The translations under genes and the position numbers were made by a program. The notes beneath the pieces are model-generated. The model ran no database searches. It was not told the DNA's origin and worked only from the letters and a program-made list of their open reading frames with translations. A stretch of 64,000 bases of DNA, from NCBI GenBank assembly GCA_020698575.1, contig CM036244.1, positions 9,518,034 through 9,582,033 on the forward strand, in the 5' to 3' direction. Shown here one piece after another: positions 22,441 to 33,510 of the stretch (the first letter of the stretch is position 1; the number at the start of each line of letters is the position of its first letter). This DNA is from Bostrychus sinensis (lineage: Eukaryota; Chordata; Actinopteri; Gobiiformes; Eleotridae).

Positions 22441-23330
22441 TCTCAAGCAGTCACTCAAAAATTAACTTTATAATCTAACGGCATAGATCACAACAGGCCT
22501 AATGAATGCAGCACAAATACAGACTTTTACTTTGAAAAACAGAGAAAGCTTAAAGGAGAAAATAGCCCTGAGAGTCTAAACTCACAGCACGTCGCCCTGT
22601 AAATTAAGGGTCAGGCCAGAAAAACATGAAGTGCCAGAAAGAAGAGAAAGAGGGTCACAGGTCAAGAGTTGGTGAAAGAGAGAGAAACGAGCTGCGATGG
22701 AAGCAGAGCTGGAGTCAGAGAGGTTTAGAGGCAGCTCCGGGAGATTTATGTGCTCGTAAAACTGGGATTTTCCTCAAGCAGACCTCCTCCTCCTCCTGTC
22801 GGACTTAAACGCCCAGAGAGGAAAACGCTGCACCTCCTGTACAGCCCCGGTCCATTCGTCTGCTCTGTCGACTTCCTCAGACCAACCCCCGTCCTACAAA
22901 CAGAGGGTCAACCCGCACCAGGGTTAAGTATATTATTGACTCTGTCTTTGCATCCTCTCCTCTTCTCCACTCATCTTACTGCAGTGGAGAATATTAAGTG
23001 TGTTTACATACACTTCTGGATTTAAATCATCCTTTTCTATAGCCAGTTTATACATTTCTTTTCTATCTAATTAAAGTTTTATATGCTGAGAAATGTAACG
23101 TATAACTGCATACTGTTAGGTTTAAAAGATGTGGCATTTAGGGAAAAAGGACAGCACCATGGGACACCAAAGGGACTCTGTCTTGGCTGTAAATCTTTCA
23201 GTGTAGCTGGTGGAGTTGTCTGGGGTAACACCACCTCACTGGACTGATTGATGACTGGACAGAGAGAGAGGTATCTTTCACTTATTTGTCAGTAATGCTC
23301 ATGATAAGAGCATCTCTTAAGCAAGTTGGG
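22441..23330. other. Unassigned sequence
   Basis: GC-richer stretch at 22620-22925, then AT-rich. The two small plus frames (22626-22808, 22750-23025) overlap in different phases and match nothing I know. Confidence 0.35.
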
Positions 23331-23465
23331 ACTCACAATATTGTTGTGGACTTTAACAACAGGGCTAATATGCATTGTTTTGTTACAGTGGAAAGGTAAA
23401 AAAGCAGAGGGAATTACATAGACCAGCTGGTCAACAATTTAGTCTTTTCAACTACCACATTTAAA

Positions 23466-23727
23466 AAAGAAGAAGAAGAAAGAAAGAAGGAAGAAGAAGA
23501 AGAAGAAGAAGAAAGAGAAGGAGAAGAAGAAGAAGAAGAAGAAAGAGAAGGAGAAGAAGAAAGAGAAGGAGAAGAAGAAGAAGAAAGAGAAGAAGAAGAA
23601 AGAGAAGGAGAAGAAGAAGAAGAAAGAGAAGGAGAAGAAGAAGAAGAAGAAGAAGAAAGAATGAAAAAGAAAGAATGAAGAATGAATGAAGAATGAATAA
23701 GAAAGAAGAAAGAAAAAGAAGAACGTG
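23466..23727 (+). repeat. Polypurine GAA/GGA microsatellite
   Basis: About 260 bp of almost pure purine (aga-aga-aga, agagaagg blocks) with a recurring 'gaagaagaagaaagagaagga' subunit. Minus-strand frames 23414-23837 (poly-Ser or poly-Phe) are artefacts. Confidence 0.95.
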
Positions 23728-23734
23728 TCATTAT

Positions 23735-23990
23735 AATACCAGGTCTCAGTACCCATCCCTAGTAGCCACAGCTGCCCCGGGGCAGACTGACAGAAACGTG
23801 GCTGCCAATCTGTGCCTACAACCTCTCTGACCACCACTAAACACAGTCACACAGACACATTCATACATAGGCCAGGTGGGTGAAGCGTCTTGCCCAGACA
23901 CAACTACAGTGCAATGCTGGTAGCAGGGATTGAACTGCCAACCTTTGGGTGAGTGGGCCCACTACAGACTGAGCTACTGCTGGCCTAATG
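23735..23990 (-). repeat. tRNA-derived SINE-like repeat, reverse
   Basis: The reverse complement contains 'gtagctcagtctgtagtgggcccactcacccaaaggttggcag' followed by the 'tgtctgggcaagacgcttcacccacct' motif. The same order appears forward at 62495-62600. Confidence 0.6.
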
Positions 23991-24116
23991 CACTACAAAG
24001 GCTTATCACAACGTTTTTAGAGAATATATTTTGTAATCATGAACATTTATACAACACCATGAGGCTCCCCACAATATCGTAATAAATGTTGTGCAGTGAG
24101 ATTTGGATCTCCTGTC

Positions 24117-25034
24117 CCTCTCTAGGTTTTTGCTGCTGTTTTGCCAATGGACACAGATAACGCTGATCTCCCAAAAACTGTCTCCAAAAGCATTTATATT
24201 TTTTCTTACAGTAAAATTTATAAACCATGCAGAATTTATGTTAAAATATTGTGGCACATGCTGTCTAGTATTACGAATAAATTTGCTCTGTCCTTACCAA
24301 AGTCATACATTGGGGTTTTTGCAGGCTTCCACATGAGAAGTGGGTTGTTTTTTTGTTTTTTTTTCATGTGTGGTGAGTTTGACGTGGGTTTCAACAAATC
24401 CAGCCAAGTTTTAACGTTCAAAGATGCTCTGTGAGATCTTAACCAACCAACGAGCGTCAACAGACAGCACTATTTACCCAGGTGTCTCCTAATACTTTGG
24501 CAAACAGCTGCAGAGCACATTTTTCATGATTAGTTTAGGTTCGCCGGCTTTCATCCATCAACATGAAGTTTGGAGTTATTACATTAACCAGAAGACGCTC
24601 CGACACTGGTTTAAAAGAAGTTTATGAAAGGCATTTATCATGAGCTTCGGGAGCCTAATGTTTCCAAAGTGCTCAAAGTTTTTCTGGAGCTGAGACGAAG
24701 AGAGGGTCTGGTTGTAATTTGGAAAGGGTACGGTAGCTCACAAGGCCCAAATCTCTACTGTCTATTCCCACGTATCAATCAATATGTCTTAAAAAAAAAT
24801 CACACTCCATACATCAGTTTATAATGGTTAGAGCTGGGAAATCAGGTTCATTGAGATTATTAAAGATGGAAAGATGTACACTAGATATAGATATATAAGC
24901 TGAAAGCTAAATGAGTCATTAGACAGTTTATAATGATGGGCAAAGGGGCAACTACAATATGTCGAGTCAATTTTCACCAATTGTGGAGCCACTACTAAAG
25001 ACAGAAAGATGACCAAAGAGTGAAGCAAGTACTG
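24117..25034. other. No recognised feature
   Basis: AT-rich with short overlapping frames on both strands; no exon-like boundaries around any of them. Confidence 0.35.
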
Positions 25035-25426
25035 TTATAGAAAACATTAGCTCACATTAAAAAAAAAAAATTAGCATCTTTTATTTTTGACACAAAAGCT
25101 GGGATCCATTTTTTTAACAACCTGGCCACCCCAACAAAACTCTTAATGAAAAAACAAAAACAAACCAAAAAATAATAAAAATTAACAAATCATATATATA
25201 ATAATAATAAATAAAAAATATTAAATACATTTTAATTGGTTTATTCGTGTTTTTTTGTTTGTTTTGTTGTTTTGGTCTGTGACTAAATGATTTTGGTTGG
25301 GGTGGCCAGGTTTTTGGAGACATAAGTCATAAAATGTATCCCAGCTTCTGTGTTAAAGTTGGAGTTTTGCAAAATTCAAATAATGAAAGATGCTAATTTT
25401 AAAATGTGGGCTAATGTTTTCTATAA
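25035..25426. mobile_element. Foldback element with long inverted repeats
   Basis: Outer ends TTATAGAAAACATTAGC and GCTAATGTTTTCTATAA are perfect 17-bp inverted repeats. Similarity continues inward for about 110 bp per arm: 'ttagcatctttt..gctgggatcca' against 'atcccagcttc..aaagatgctaa', and 'aacctggccaccccaac' against 'ttggggtggccaggtt'. The AT-rich loop is about 155 bp. No clear target duplication. Confidence 0.8.
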
Positions 25427-26040
25427 AAGTGACGCCAAGAGAGCATAATCATGACATTGTGTGCTTAGTGAGGAAAATAAGAACAGTCTACAACAATGCC
25501 AAATAGCAGCAAAACTTCAAAACAAAATTCAGCCAATCACAGACTGTCATGACATTTTTGCAATCTCCTTTTTGCATAATTCTGTCCATTACATAAACCT
25601 TTTAGAATATTATTCATCAACTTCATGTCCACTATTAGCTATGTGGCTAAAGTCTCTGCTAATATTGTCTGTGTTGACTCTTACTTTGTATCGCAGACTT
25701 TTTCACTCACACTTCACTCACTTCAGTCACTAAAGTGTTACTATGAATTGTTACTACAAAACTTCACTAGCACCAAATGTCTCATTGATAGCTTTCACAG
25801 TAAGAAGTGTAAAATGGGACAATGAAACAGACTTTGAGTTCAGATTTATTGAAAAGAAGAAGAATTATCTTCCTCAAAAAGTTGTTGTTGATTTTTTATG
25901 AAATTTCCAGGAAACAGTAAAGGGCTGAAGGAAAAAAAAAAGGACTAGTTTTTGGTGTGGATCCGAATCACAGTCTGGATCTAGGATTCTCTATCACTGC
26001 GAGATAGTGCCAAATATACTAACTCCAGCTGCAAGGGGTG
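25427..26040. other. Mostly unassigned, contains a duplicated block
   Basis: 25675-25850 ('actttgtatcgcagactttttcactcac..caaatgtct') is repeated with divergence at 27854-28016; the family is not recognised. Confidence 0.4.
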
Positions 26041-26103
26041 AGTAAATAGATGAATAGGGCATTTACCCCTGAACTAGACAATCCCTGGTTTGAGTCCAGA
26101 TCT
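26041..26103 (+). repeat. tRNA-derived SINE fragment
   Basis: 'gggcatttacccctgaactagacaatccctggtttgagtccagatct' carries a B-box-like GGTTTGAGTCC and resembles 47537-47600. Confidence 0.5.
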
Positions 26104-26390
26104 TAAAGGTACTGTAAGCAGCATGTGCTCATACTGGTTTGAAAACGGTACTGCAGACTAAATCAAAACCATGGTCTCTGTTCTGATTGGATGATCAGCG
26201 ATGCAGTTTTAGAACCAAAACAAAACAATGTAAACAAAAACAACTTTATGTAAAATATATTTTTAATCAACTGTACCATTGTTATCAGTAAAACTAATAT
26301 TTGATTTAAACATGTTTACCTCATATCTTGGGACACATGAGGGTAATTTTTATGAAATATAAAAAAATATACTGCTCATAGCACTTTTAA
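26103..26390 (+). mobile_element. MITE, TTAAAGGTACTG family
   Basis: Inverted ends TTAAAGGTACTGTAAGCAG and ATACTGCTCATAGCACTTTTAA. It is nearly collinear with 40908-41197, including 'gattggatgatcagc' and 'gtaccattgttatcagtaaaac'. A TTAA-type target is likely but not proven. Confidence 0.7.
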
Positions 26391-26879
26391 CCACTGTGAG
26401 AGTCTTGATGAAGGTCTGGTTTTAGTATTTGAATACATTTAAACCACAGTAAATACTATTCACTTCATTCATTTTAGTTTTACTACTGGCATGAAGTTGA
26501 AAACAGGTTATGAACTAAATTAAAATCTTGTGTAACCTTATCAAAGAGAGTTATATATAGAGATAGAATAGATCAGAGCAGAGATAATGGATGCAACAAA
26601 AAATAACACAAAATGGTCACTTATGTCAATGTTTATCTATAGCGTTAGATTTATGCGTTCGCCTTGAAGCATTAAATGTAATTCAGTGTGTTTTCAGCTT
26701 TGTATTTTCTGTGTTTGTGGAACTCATTTCACCTCAAGTGCATCATCTCCTTCTGTTTACTGAGGCTGAAGATTGCTAATGCACTTGACACATAAAAGCA
26801 CCATCTCTGGTCTCTCAAATGGCAATTACAGCCAAATGTTAGACAAGCAATTCTTCAGCTTCTGATTTCATTGTCCCCA
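26391..26879. other. No recognised feature
   Basis: AT-rich spacer between a MITE and the 31-bp array. Confidence 0.4.
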
Positions 26880-27481
26880 CAGCCTCAGAGGGTCAGAACT
26901 CAAACTACAGCTGCCTCCGAGGGTCAGAACTCAAACTACAGCTGCCTCCGAGGGTCAGAACTCAAACTACAGCTGCCTCAGAGGGTCAAAACTCAAACTA
27001 CAACTGCCTCAGAGGGTCAAAACTCAAACTACAACTGCCTCAGAGGGTCAGAACTCAAACTACAGCTGCCTCAGAGGGTCAAAACTCAAACTACAGCTGC
27101 CTCAGAGGGTCAAAACTCAAACTACAACTGCCTCAGAGGGTCAGAACTCAAACTACAGCTGCCTCAGAGGGTCAAAACTCAAACTACAACTGCCTCAGAG
27201 GGTCAGAACTCAAACTACAGCTGCCTCAGAGGGTCAAAACTCAAACTACAAAAGCCTCAGAGGGTCAACACTGAAACTACAAAAGCCTCAGAGGGTCAAC
27301 ACTGAAACTACAAAAGCCTCAGAGGGTCAACACTGAAACTACAAAAGCCTCAGAGGGTCAAAACCAAACTACAGCAGCCTCAGAGGGTCAAAACTCAAAC
27401 TACAAAAGCCTCAGAGGGTCAACACTGAAACTACAAAAGCCTCAGAGGGTCAAAACTCAAACTACAGCAGCCTCAGAGGGT
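26880..27481 (+). repeat. 31-bp minisatellite, about 19 copies
   Basis: The unit is 'cctcagagggtcaaaactca' plus 'aactacaactg'; starts fall exactly 31 bp apart (26883, 26914, 26945). Early units end in 'cagctg' or 'caactg', later ones in 'caaaag' with 'aacactg'. Since 31 is not a multiple of three, the frame 26871-27305 reads the unit in three phases and gives a 31-residue peptide period. It has no splice or protein support. Confidence 0.95.
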
Positions 27482-28480
27482 TTTTAGGGAACTCATAAAT
27501 GACCACTGTTTTGTTCAATAACGTTTGGTTAACTTCCTAATTTTAGTTTTGAGCTCACCTTAGACTTCTGGCTCTAAGTTTAGCATCAGTAAATGCCGTC
27601 CCACAACCGTCTCCTCGCTAAACATCTTTTGAATGTTGTGCCATGTTATCAGAATTAATTTTATGCTGAAAGTGTTGCAAACCATGGTCACAGTTAGATG
27701 TGAAAGTAGGTTTTCAGTGTGGCGGTCTGCTGACATTTGGTTTCCATTTGGTTTGCTGACAGAGTTTGCGTCGCTCGGTGAAGTGCTGAACTGCAAACTC
27801 GTGTGTGAACACTGAACTGCTTTCTCTCTAAATCACCAACAATGTGAAGTTATATTTTACTTTGTATCCCAGACTTTTTCACTCACTGTCCTCACTTCAG
27901 CTGCTAAAGTGTTACTACAAATGCTACTACAAAACTCTGGCGCCATCACCAAATGTCTTGAGAGAGTAGAAGGAAGTGCAAAATAGAACAATGGATTGGG
28001 TTTTTAGTTGAGATCTTGTAAGTCGAGTATCAAATACATACTAACACTTCATTACAATGGCAGCCAACTGAATCTCTCAAAGCCTGAACCTCTTTAAATT
28101 CATTTTTGCCATTTGTGAATGAGTGATATGTAAGGTTTTCACTCCAAAAATGTGTATTATGACCATGCATACAATCTGCTGCTATCTGCAAATAAACATA
28201 GTTAATAAGCACTGCTGGAGAAAATGTTTTTACATTGTAGTCTTTAAGTAAAGATTGAGATTTGGTGACTTCCTGTAATAAAATGGACAAGGTGGCAATG
28301 CAGCAGCCACTTTTATTAAAACATCTATGAGACAACAAAATGTTTCTAAAAATAATCTAACTCTTAAATTACCCATAGTGAATGAATGCGAGAACGAAAG
28401 GTTTTCACTTGAGGCGTTGGTCTGGGGATTTACTGATATTGCTACAACTTTGTTTCGCTTAATGGTAAAAAAATTGCAAT
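27482..28480. other. Mostly unassigned
   Basis: 27854-28016 is the second copy of the dispersed block at 25675-25850. Nothing else is recognised. Confidence 0.4.
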
Positions 28481-28484
28481 TTTT

Positions 28485-28738
28485 TTTGACAGATATTGCG
28501 GTTGTGACTACATTTGTGATAATTTTTTTAAGCTCAATGTTCTGTTCACAGTTTACAGTTTACAGTTCATGTCTGTAGAGCTCTGAACTACAGCTGTAGC
28601 ACAGATTAAACATAAAACCCTGTGGAGACATAAGATTTTATTCTCTGCAAACATTATATCACCAAAATTGCAGCTTTTGCAATTTGCTGATTCAAATTGT
28701 GATTTCCATACAATTTCAATTAATTGTTCAGCCCTACA
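28485..28738. mobile_element. Decayed hAT-type MITE end
   Basis: 'gatattgcggttgtgac' and the end 'ttcaattaattgttcagccctac' resemble the right side of the TAGGGCTGCA group. The left end is not clear. Confidence 0.4.
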
Positions 28739-28896
28739 ATAAACACAAACTGTAACACTTTTACTTTACTAAAAAAAACTGCCAGTTAGAAAAATTAGAA
28801 AAAAAGCTACATCAGTCTAGCTTTCACTTTTAAACACGATGGACCAAAACAATAAAAGCCAGCAGTGGAGGGACCCATAGTGTGTCTTCACTGATC

Positions 28897-29118
28897 TAAG
28901 TCAGTGTTTCCCAACCAGGGGTACGGGGACCCAATGTGGAGGGTCGAGAGGAGCCAGCTGAGGTGGCTTGGGCATCTGTTTCGGATGCCTCCCTGATCTT
29001 ATTTAACCCTGGTTTGGTTCCTGTTTTGCCCTCATTTACTAGCAATGTTCATTAAAGATGGCACTTTGATTTAAAACCAAATATTTTCTAAGGCGATGTA
29101 AAAAGTTTGACAATCACT
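28897..29118. mobile_element. CAGTGTTTCCC-ended relic with LINE scrap
   Basis: It starts 'cagtgtttcccaaccagggg' and ends 'tttgacaatcactg', Charlie-like hAT ends. Within it 28940-29000 ('ggtcgagaggagccagctgaggtggc') is a common fish LINE-associated motif, related inverted to 50225-50335. No TSD was found. Confidence 0.45.
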
Positions 29119-29349
29119 GGACCAGACAGTACAAAGAAAAAGGCACTGAGAAAACTATCAGGATATGAACCCAAGTTGCTGCTGTGATGTATTCTATAAG
29201 CTTAAGGCGTATACATTAAATCCGCTCCAGCTTCCTAAACTAACTTTTATCACTCTCACATTTCTTCATTCAGTTTATTTAAAATTCTCTAAGCCCACAA
29301 ACCGTTTAAAGTGCTCTTCAGTGTCACTTCGCTGTCATTGGACCCTTAC

Positions 29350-29827
29350 CTCTGCCTGTACTCCGACAGCACATCCCTTTTAGCCACTCGTCCCGTGTCA
29401 GCTCAGCGTTTGGGATCTCATACGAAACCTCTACCTGCCCATTAAACGGCCAGGACAGATGGTAATTGGAAATGTCAGTCCATCTCCGTACAACGCTGCA
29501 CTCTCTCCTCTCTCGGAGCAGCATCACCCAGGGCACACGCGCACACTGACAGCTCTGCTCCTGTCAGGATAAAACTCCCACCGCATTTTCGGCGCTCTCT
29601 CTCCACCTCGTTACTCTCTGTTTAACTCTATGTGCTGCGCGGAAGGAAAGGCTTCGAGTCTCAGAGTGTCACGCAGGAGTCCGGCCGAGCAGAGTTGAAA
29701 TTGAGATGTTGGCATGCAGTCCTCTGGGGAGATGGACGGGGCCAAGACAAGACAAAGGGCTCAGAGTCAGAGATGAACAACTTTATCGACTGCCAGTCCA
29801 CAGAACTGCAGTCTGGGGCAGAACTAG
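29350..29827. promoter_or_regulatory. CpG-richer patch with donors facing both ways
   Basis: A non-repetitive, CpG-bearing block. The minus strand ends in GGCAGAG|gtaagg (gt at 29349-29348) and the plus strand in GAACTAG|gtgagt (gt at 29828-29829). This would fit divergent first exons from a shared promoter near 29.5-29.65 kb, the minus one possibly a jade2 5'UTR exon. Frames inside (29324-29536 minus, 29632-29877 plus) match no known protein. Speculative. Confidence 0.3.
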
Positions 29828-29916
29828 GTGAGTTTCTGGACTCTGCGAGTAAGGTTTGGGGCTGCGATTCTACTTAATGGTATAGTGATTAAATAGTGCT
29901 AAATTGGACAAGATAT

Positions 29917-30374
29917 TAGGGGGTGTAACAATACAGTAACTGTACTGATGTATCCATTTTTTTTCCTATGATACAACTACATCGATACACATGACCTTGT
30001 ATCGAATTGTATCGTTTTCTAAAAAGTGAATATCGATACACATGAAGTATCGATCGATAATACCGGAAATATCGAAATTAGAAATTTGTATGTTAAAATA
30101 AAACCAAATATGCCTTTTTGGAGATAAATTTTGTGTTTTTAATTAAATAAAATGTTATATTCAACTTTTCTTCCCTCTCTGTCTGCTGGACATAATCAAC
30201 CCCGGCCGCGGTGCTACATTTGAGAGTAAACTTTTATGATTTTTGGCAAAAAGTTTGGTATCAATTATCGATATGAAGGTGTTGAATCGTATCAAATCGT
30301 ATCGTTCCAAATTAGCCAATATCGTTCTTGAATCATATAAAACACTTCTAATCAAACAGATTGTTACACCCCTA
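29917..30374. mobile_element. hAT-type MITE, TAGGGGGTGTAAC group
   Basis: Ends TAGGGGGTGTAACAAT and ATTGTTACACCCCTA. Flanks CAAGATAT (29909-29916) and CAGGATAT (30375-30382) match at 7 of 8. The interior repeats ATCGATAC and GTATCGAT words. 458 bp, non-coding. Confidence 0.85.
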
Positions 30375-30795
30375 CAGGATATTATGAAATTTACTCTAAG
30401 TAGTATAAGAAATGTTCATTAATATAGAAAAAAGTAGGCATATAATGTCTTCACAGCAGTTTGGACATATTATAGTAAAAATCCAAAAAGGCAGGTGGAG
30501 AGCTACGGTAGCCCTGCAGGGACATGCTAATTATTAACAAACCTAGTCTTATTTCTCATTAAGGTTTCACTTAAAAAATGAAATTTAGTTTTTGAATGCT
30601 CCAAACTTTCAGGTGAGTAAGTGTGGTCAAAGAAAAAAAATGAGTGTGCTTCTTCTCCAGTGGTGCTCAGTTTGTCTGAGGGACAGTGCAGGTAAAACCT
30701 TTGACTGGGTTCTATTGGGGTTTTAGATAATACACAATAGTTATTATTATTGTAATGTAATTTGAATGCCAACAAACATTCATATTAGTATACAC
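30375..30795. other. No recognised feature
   Basis: AT-rich spacer between two hAT-type copies. Confidence 0.4.
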
Positions 30796-31170
30796 TAGGG
30801 CTGCAAAATCTAATCAGATTAAACAAATATTTAAATAATCGCTTATTTAAATATTAATCGCTATGTGGGGTATTCATAGTTTCTGGAGTGCTGAGAGTTT
30901 TTTTTTTTTTTTTACCATGACAGAGCGACAGAGACAGTAAAAGAGAATTTTCATTTAGTGTTTTTGAGGAAAAAATTACATATTTTGAAAAAAAAAAAAA
31001 AGTGAATATTTTGCAGTATTGTCATAAATTTTTAACAGGAAATATTAAGAAACTATTAAACACAGGTTGCTTTTTTTTGGTCACCAGGGTCATCACACAT
31101 TTACTTCGTTTAATCGTAATTGTAAAAATATACAGATTAATCAATTATCAAAATAATTGTTAGTTATCTT
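30796..31170. mobile_element. Decayed TAGGGCTGCA-group MITE
   Basis: The left end TAGGGCTGCAAAATCTAATC is clear. The right side 'cagattaatcaattatcaaaataattgttag' matches 10118-10150 but the terminal GCAGCCCTA is lost. Confidence 0.6.
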
Positions 31171-31189
31171 TTTTTATAAACTGTACAAT

Positions 31190-31365
31190 TGACCGCATTC
31201 CCTCTCACGTTCATGCACAAGGGGCCATTTAGAATCACCAATTCATCTAATCATGAATGTGTTTGGACGGCGGAGGGTAACACAGAGAGGACAGACTCCG
31301 CCCCAGGAACGACCTTGTTGCTGCGAGGCAAACGACTCTGCCACCATAGCCCAGTATCCACACAG
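31190..31365 (-). repeat. Fish SINE/LINE fragment, reverse
   Basis: The reverse complement reads 'gtggcagagtcgtttgcctcgcagcaacaaggtc', then 'ccgtccaaacacattcatgattagatgaattggtgattctaaat', a tRNA-like head joined to the tail repeat also at 49.2 kb. Confidence 0.55.
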
Positions 31366-32119
31366 TAATTAGTGAAAGACATTATTAGATGTTGACAAGC
31401 ATTATAGGCCAATCAGATGATCCTTACCACTTTTTTTAATTTCTTATTTTTAACAGATGGTTTCTATTAGGAATCCACATTTAGTTAATTTTCTTTATTC
31501 GATTAACCGTTTACCACTGGCTTGACATCAACTATCTTTACATTTCATAAACAAACAGGTCTTTATTAAATTCAATGTTATGAACCACAATAAAAAGGTG
31601 GCTTTTTTTTAAATTAAAAACGAGTTATAAGGCTTGTACATTTTGGAAAGAGGTTTCTAAATTTTATGTTTCATTTTCCCTGACTCTCCAGTGGTGCTGC
31701 ACCTTTACTCTACAGCATAACCATTCATTTTTAGTATTTCTTTCAATCATTTATAGCCATAATGCTGCTTAATCAATTAAAAACAAATACTCCTAGTTCC
31801 TATTACACTGTGCTATTGTGACTATACACTTTATCTTACATAAGAGACAAAAAACATTACTTTGACCCTAAATTCTAGTCTGGACTCTGAGGCTACATTA
31901 TATTGTGGGTTCAGTTTCAGGCAGCTTGTGTTGGTCCTGTTTTCTTTGCACAGTCCAGATTTGGTGACTTTGACAGATGGTTGCCTCCAGCTATTGTCCT
32001 GCTTCAAAACTCACAAAGTGCTTGTTTAGACGGAGCTGAGCATATGGCACAGTTTGGCATCAAAACGAAACATAAAGCAGTGTCAGGCTCCGACAGACAC
32101 TGTATGCAATATAATTATA
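31366..32119. other. No recognised feature
   Basis: AT-rich; no array or terminal repeats. Confidence 0.35.
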
Positions 32120-32600
32120 TACAGTAGACAGAAACGTGAATGAATATCGGCAATGCATTCACACACAGCGTTTAATGAGGCGTACCTTTAAGCTAAAATC
32201 CACTCAAAGAAATTAAAAAGTACAAATGCGCAGAATAGATATCGTAAAACTAACAGGAAAATCCCATTAGGCACCTTTAACCTCCTGCTCAACACAGACT
32301 ACTGTAATCACCAGACTTTATACAGCATTACAAGTTCGTGTAATTAGCTCATTAATTGGGAAAATACTGCTTTTAAAGACCTACGGCTCGCTTAAAAAAA
32401 GGGGTAACACTTCAAACTCGGATTTTATTAATAGCTGTATGTTGTATGATGGCGGTGAATAAACTAAGCTGCAGACTTTGAGAGGCTTGATCCAGATGAT
32501 TAAAGATTATTGGAAGTGCTTTTCTCTAAACCCCAAAGTCTCGTAAACTCAGACTAATCCGCATTAATTAGGTTTATCACTTACTTATTCCGTGGTAATA
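32120..32600. promoter_or_regulatory. Candidate conserved non-coding element
   Basis: Repeat-free block with several ATTA/TAAT cores ('gtgtaattagctcattaattggg' at 32338-32360) and CpGs. The block shape is typical of vertebrate enhancers near developmental regulators, but there is no comparative evidence. Confidence 0.3.
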
Positions 32601-32991
32601 AATGTGGATTATGTAAAAAACAGAAGAGAGGAAGAAGGCGGAAGGAAGTCTTGAAAGCTGCACAAATACAGTTGGATTATTGATTGGTTGAATGGCCATA
32701 TACAATACTTTACAAGTGGGAGTGCAGTAAAATAAAAAGTATTATTAGTGTATATGTGCTGAATAAATATTTTGTACGCACAGTATAATGTTATCAGAAA
32801 TGTATAAGCAAGCATCAAAAGCAGTGGTATTTCTTATTAATATGTACAAAAATTATTACTTATTCTGCTGATAAAGAGCCAACCAATGCATTATTCTTAA
32901 GACTACAGATGTTTTAGTTTTAAATCAGTTTTTTTAGTTTAGATTTACTTTGATTTAGTTTAGTTTATATTTTGATAATTGTGTCAAAAAT
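32601..32991. other. No recognised feature
   Basis: AT-rich; short minus frame 32609-32818 has no support. Confidence 0.35.
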
Positions 32992-33510
32992 CAGTGGAAG
33001 AAGTACTCAATTTCTTTGCTTAAGTAAAAGTAGAGATAGAGAAGCAAAAATGTACTCAAATTTCTGCTTAAATTTATAAAAGTACTCACTTTTAAATGTA
33101 CTTGCAAGTGAAAAAAGTTAAAGTATTTTGCACAGACTCAAATGTGTTAAATGTGACGAATTTGGCTGCAAAACTGTGCTGATTACTACTAAAATAAACA
33201 AAGTGTTGCAGTGGAAGAGACTGAATCTGTCGCTGAGGTCTTCTGTCTTTTTTATTTAGATGTTGCGACTGAGTACTACTTTACTGCATCTTTTCCATTT
33301 AAGTACTGACAAAAAATATATATATATTAAAAGAAAACTCAAAATACTTCAAACCAATTCCGAAAATGTAGTGGAGTAAAAAGCACGGATACTTGTTCTA
33401 AAATGTGGTGAAGTAAAAGAAAAAGTACCCCCTGTAAAATTTACTCAAAGTACAGATGCATAAAAATTGTAGGAGTAACTCAGTACTTTTACTTTGTTAC
33501 TTTCCACCAC
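32992..33510. mobile_element. Non-autonomous DNA element, GTGGTGGAAAGTAAC type
   Basis: Starts 'cagtggaagaagtactcaa' and ends 'gttactttccaccac', with 'agtaaaagta', 'tactttactgcat' and 'gtagtggagtaaaaag' inside, as in a very common teleost repeat. A truncated relative is at 56721-56830. Confidence 0.7.

Larger units (their letters stand above)
23331..24116. mobile_element. Decayed TAGGGAT-group MITE with inserts
   Basis: 'cacaatattgttgtggacttt..aac', 'gtaaaaaagcagaggga', 'taatgcactacaaagg' and 'gtgagatttggatctcctgtccct' follow 11240-11608 in order. The 23440-23985 segment is extra: a polypurine tract plus a SINE. Confidence 0.65.

Noticed and set aside
23414..23837. Poly-Ser and poly-Phe proteins
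   Set aside because: Complement of a polypurine microsatellite.
26871..27305. 144-residue periodic protein
   Set aside because: Periodicity is fully explained by the 31-bp DNA unit read in successive phases.
26880..27481. CRISPR-like array
   Set aside because: The units are contiguous with no unique spacers, and the genome is vertebrate.
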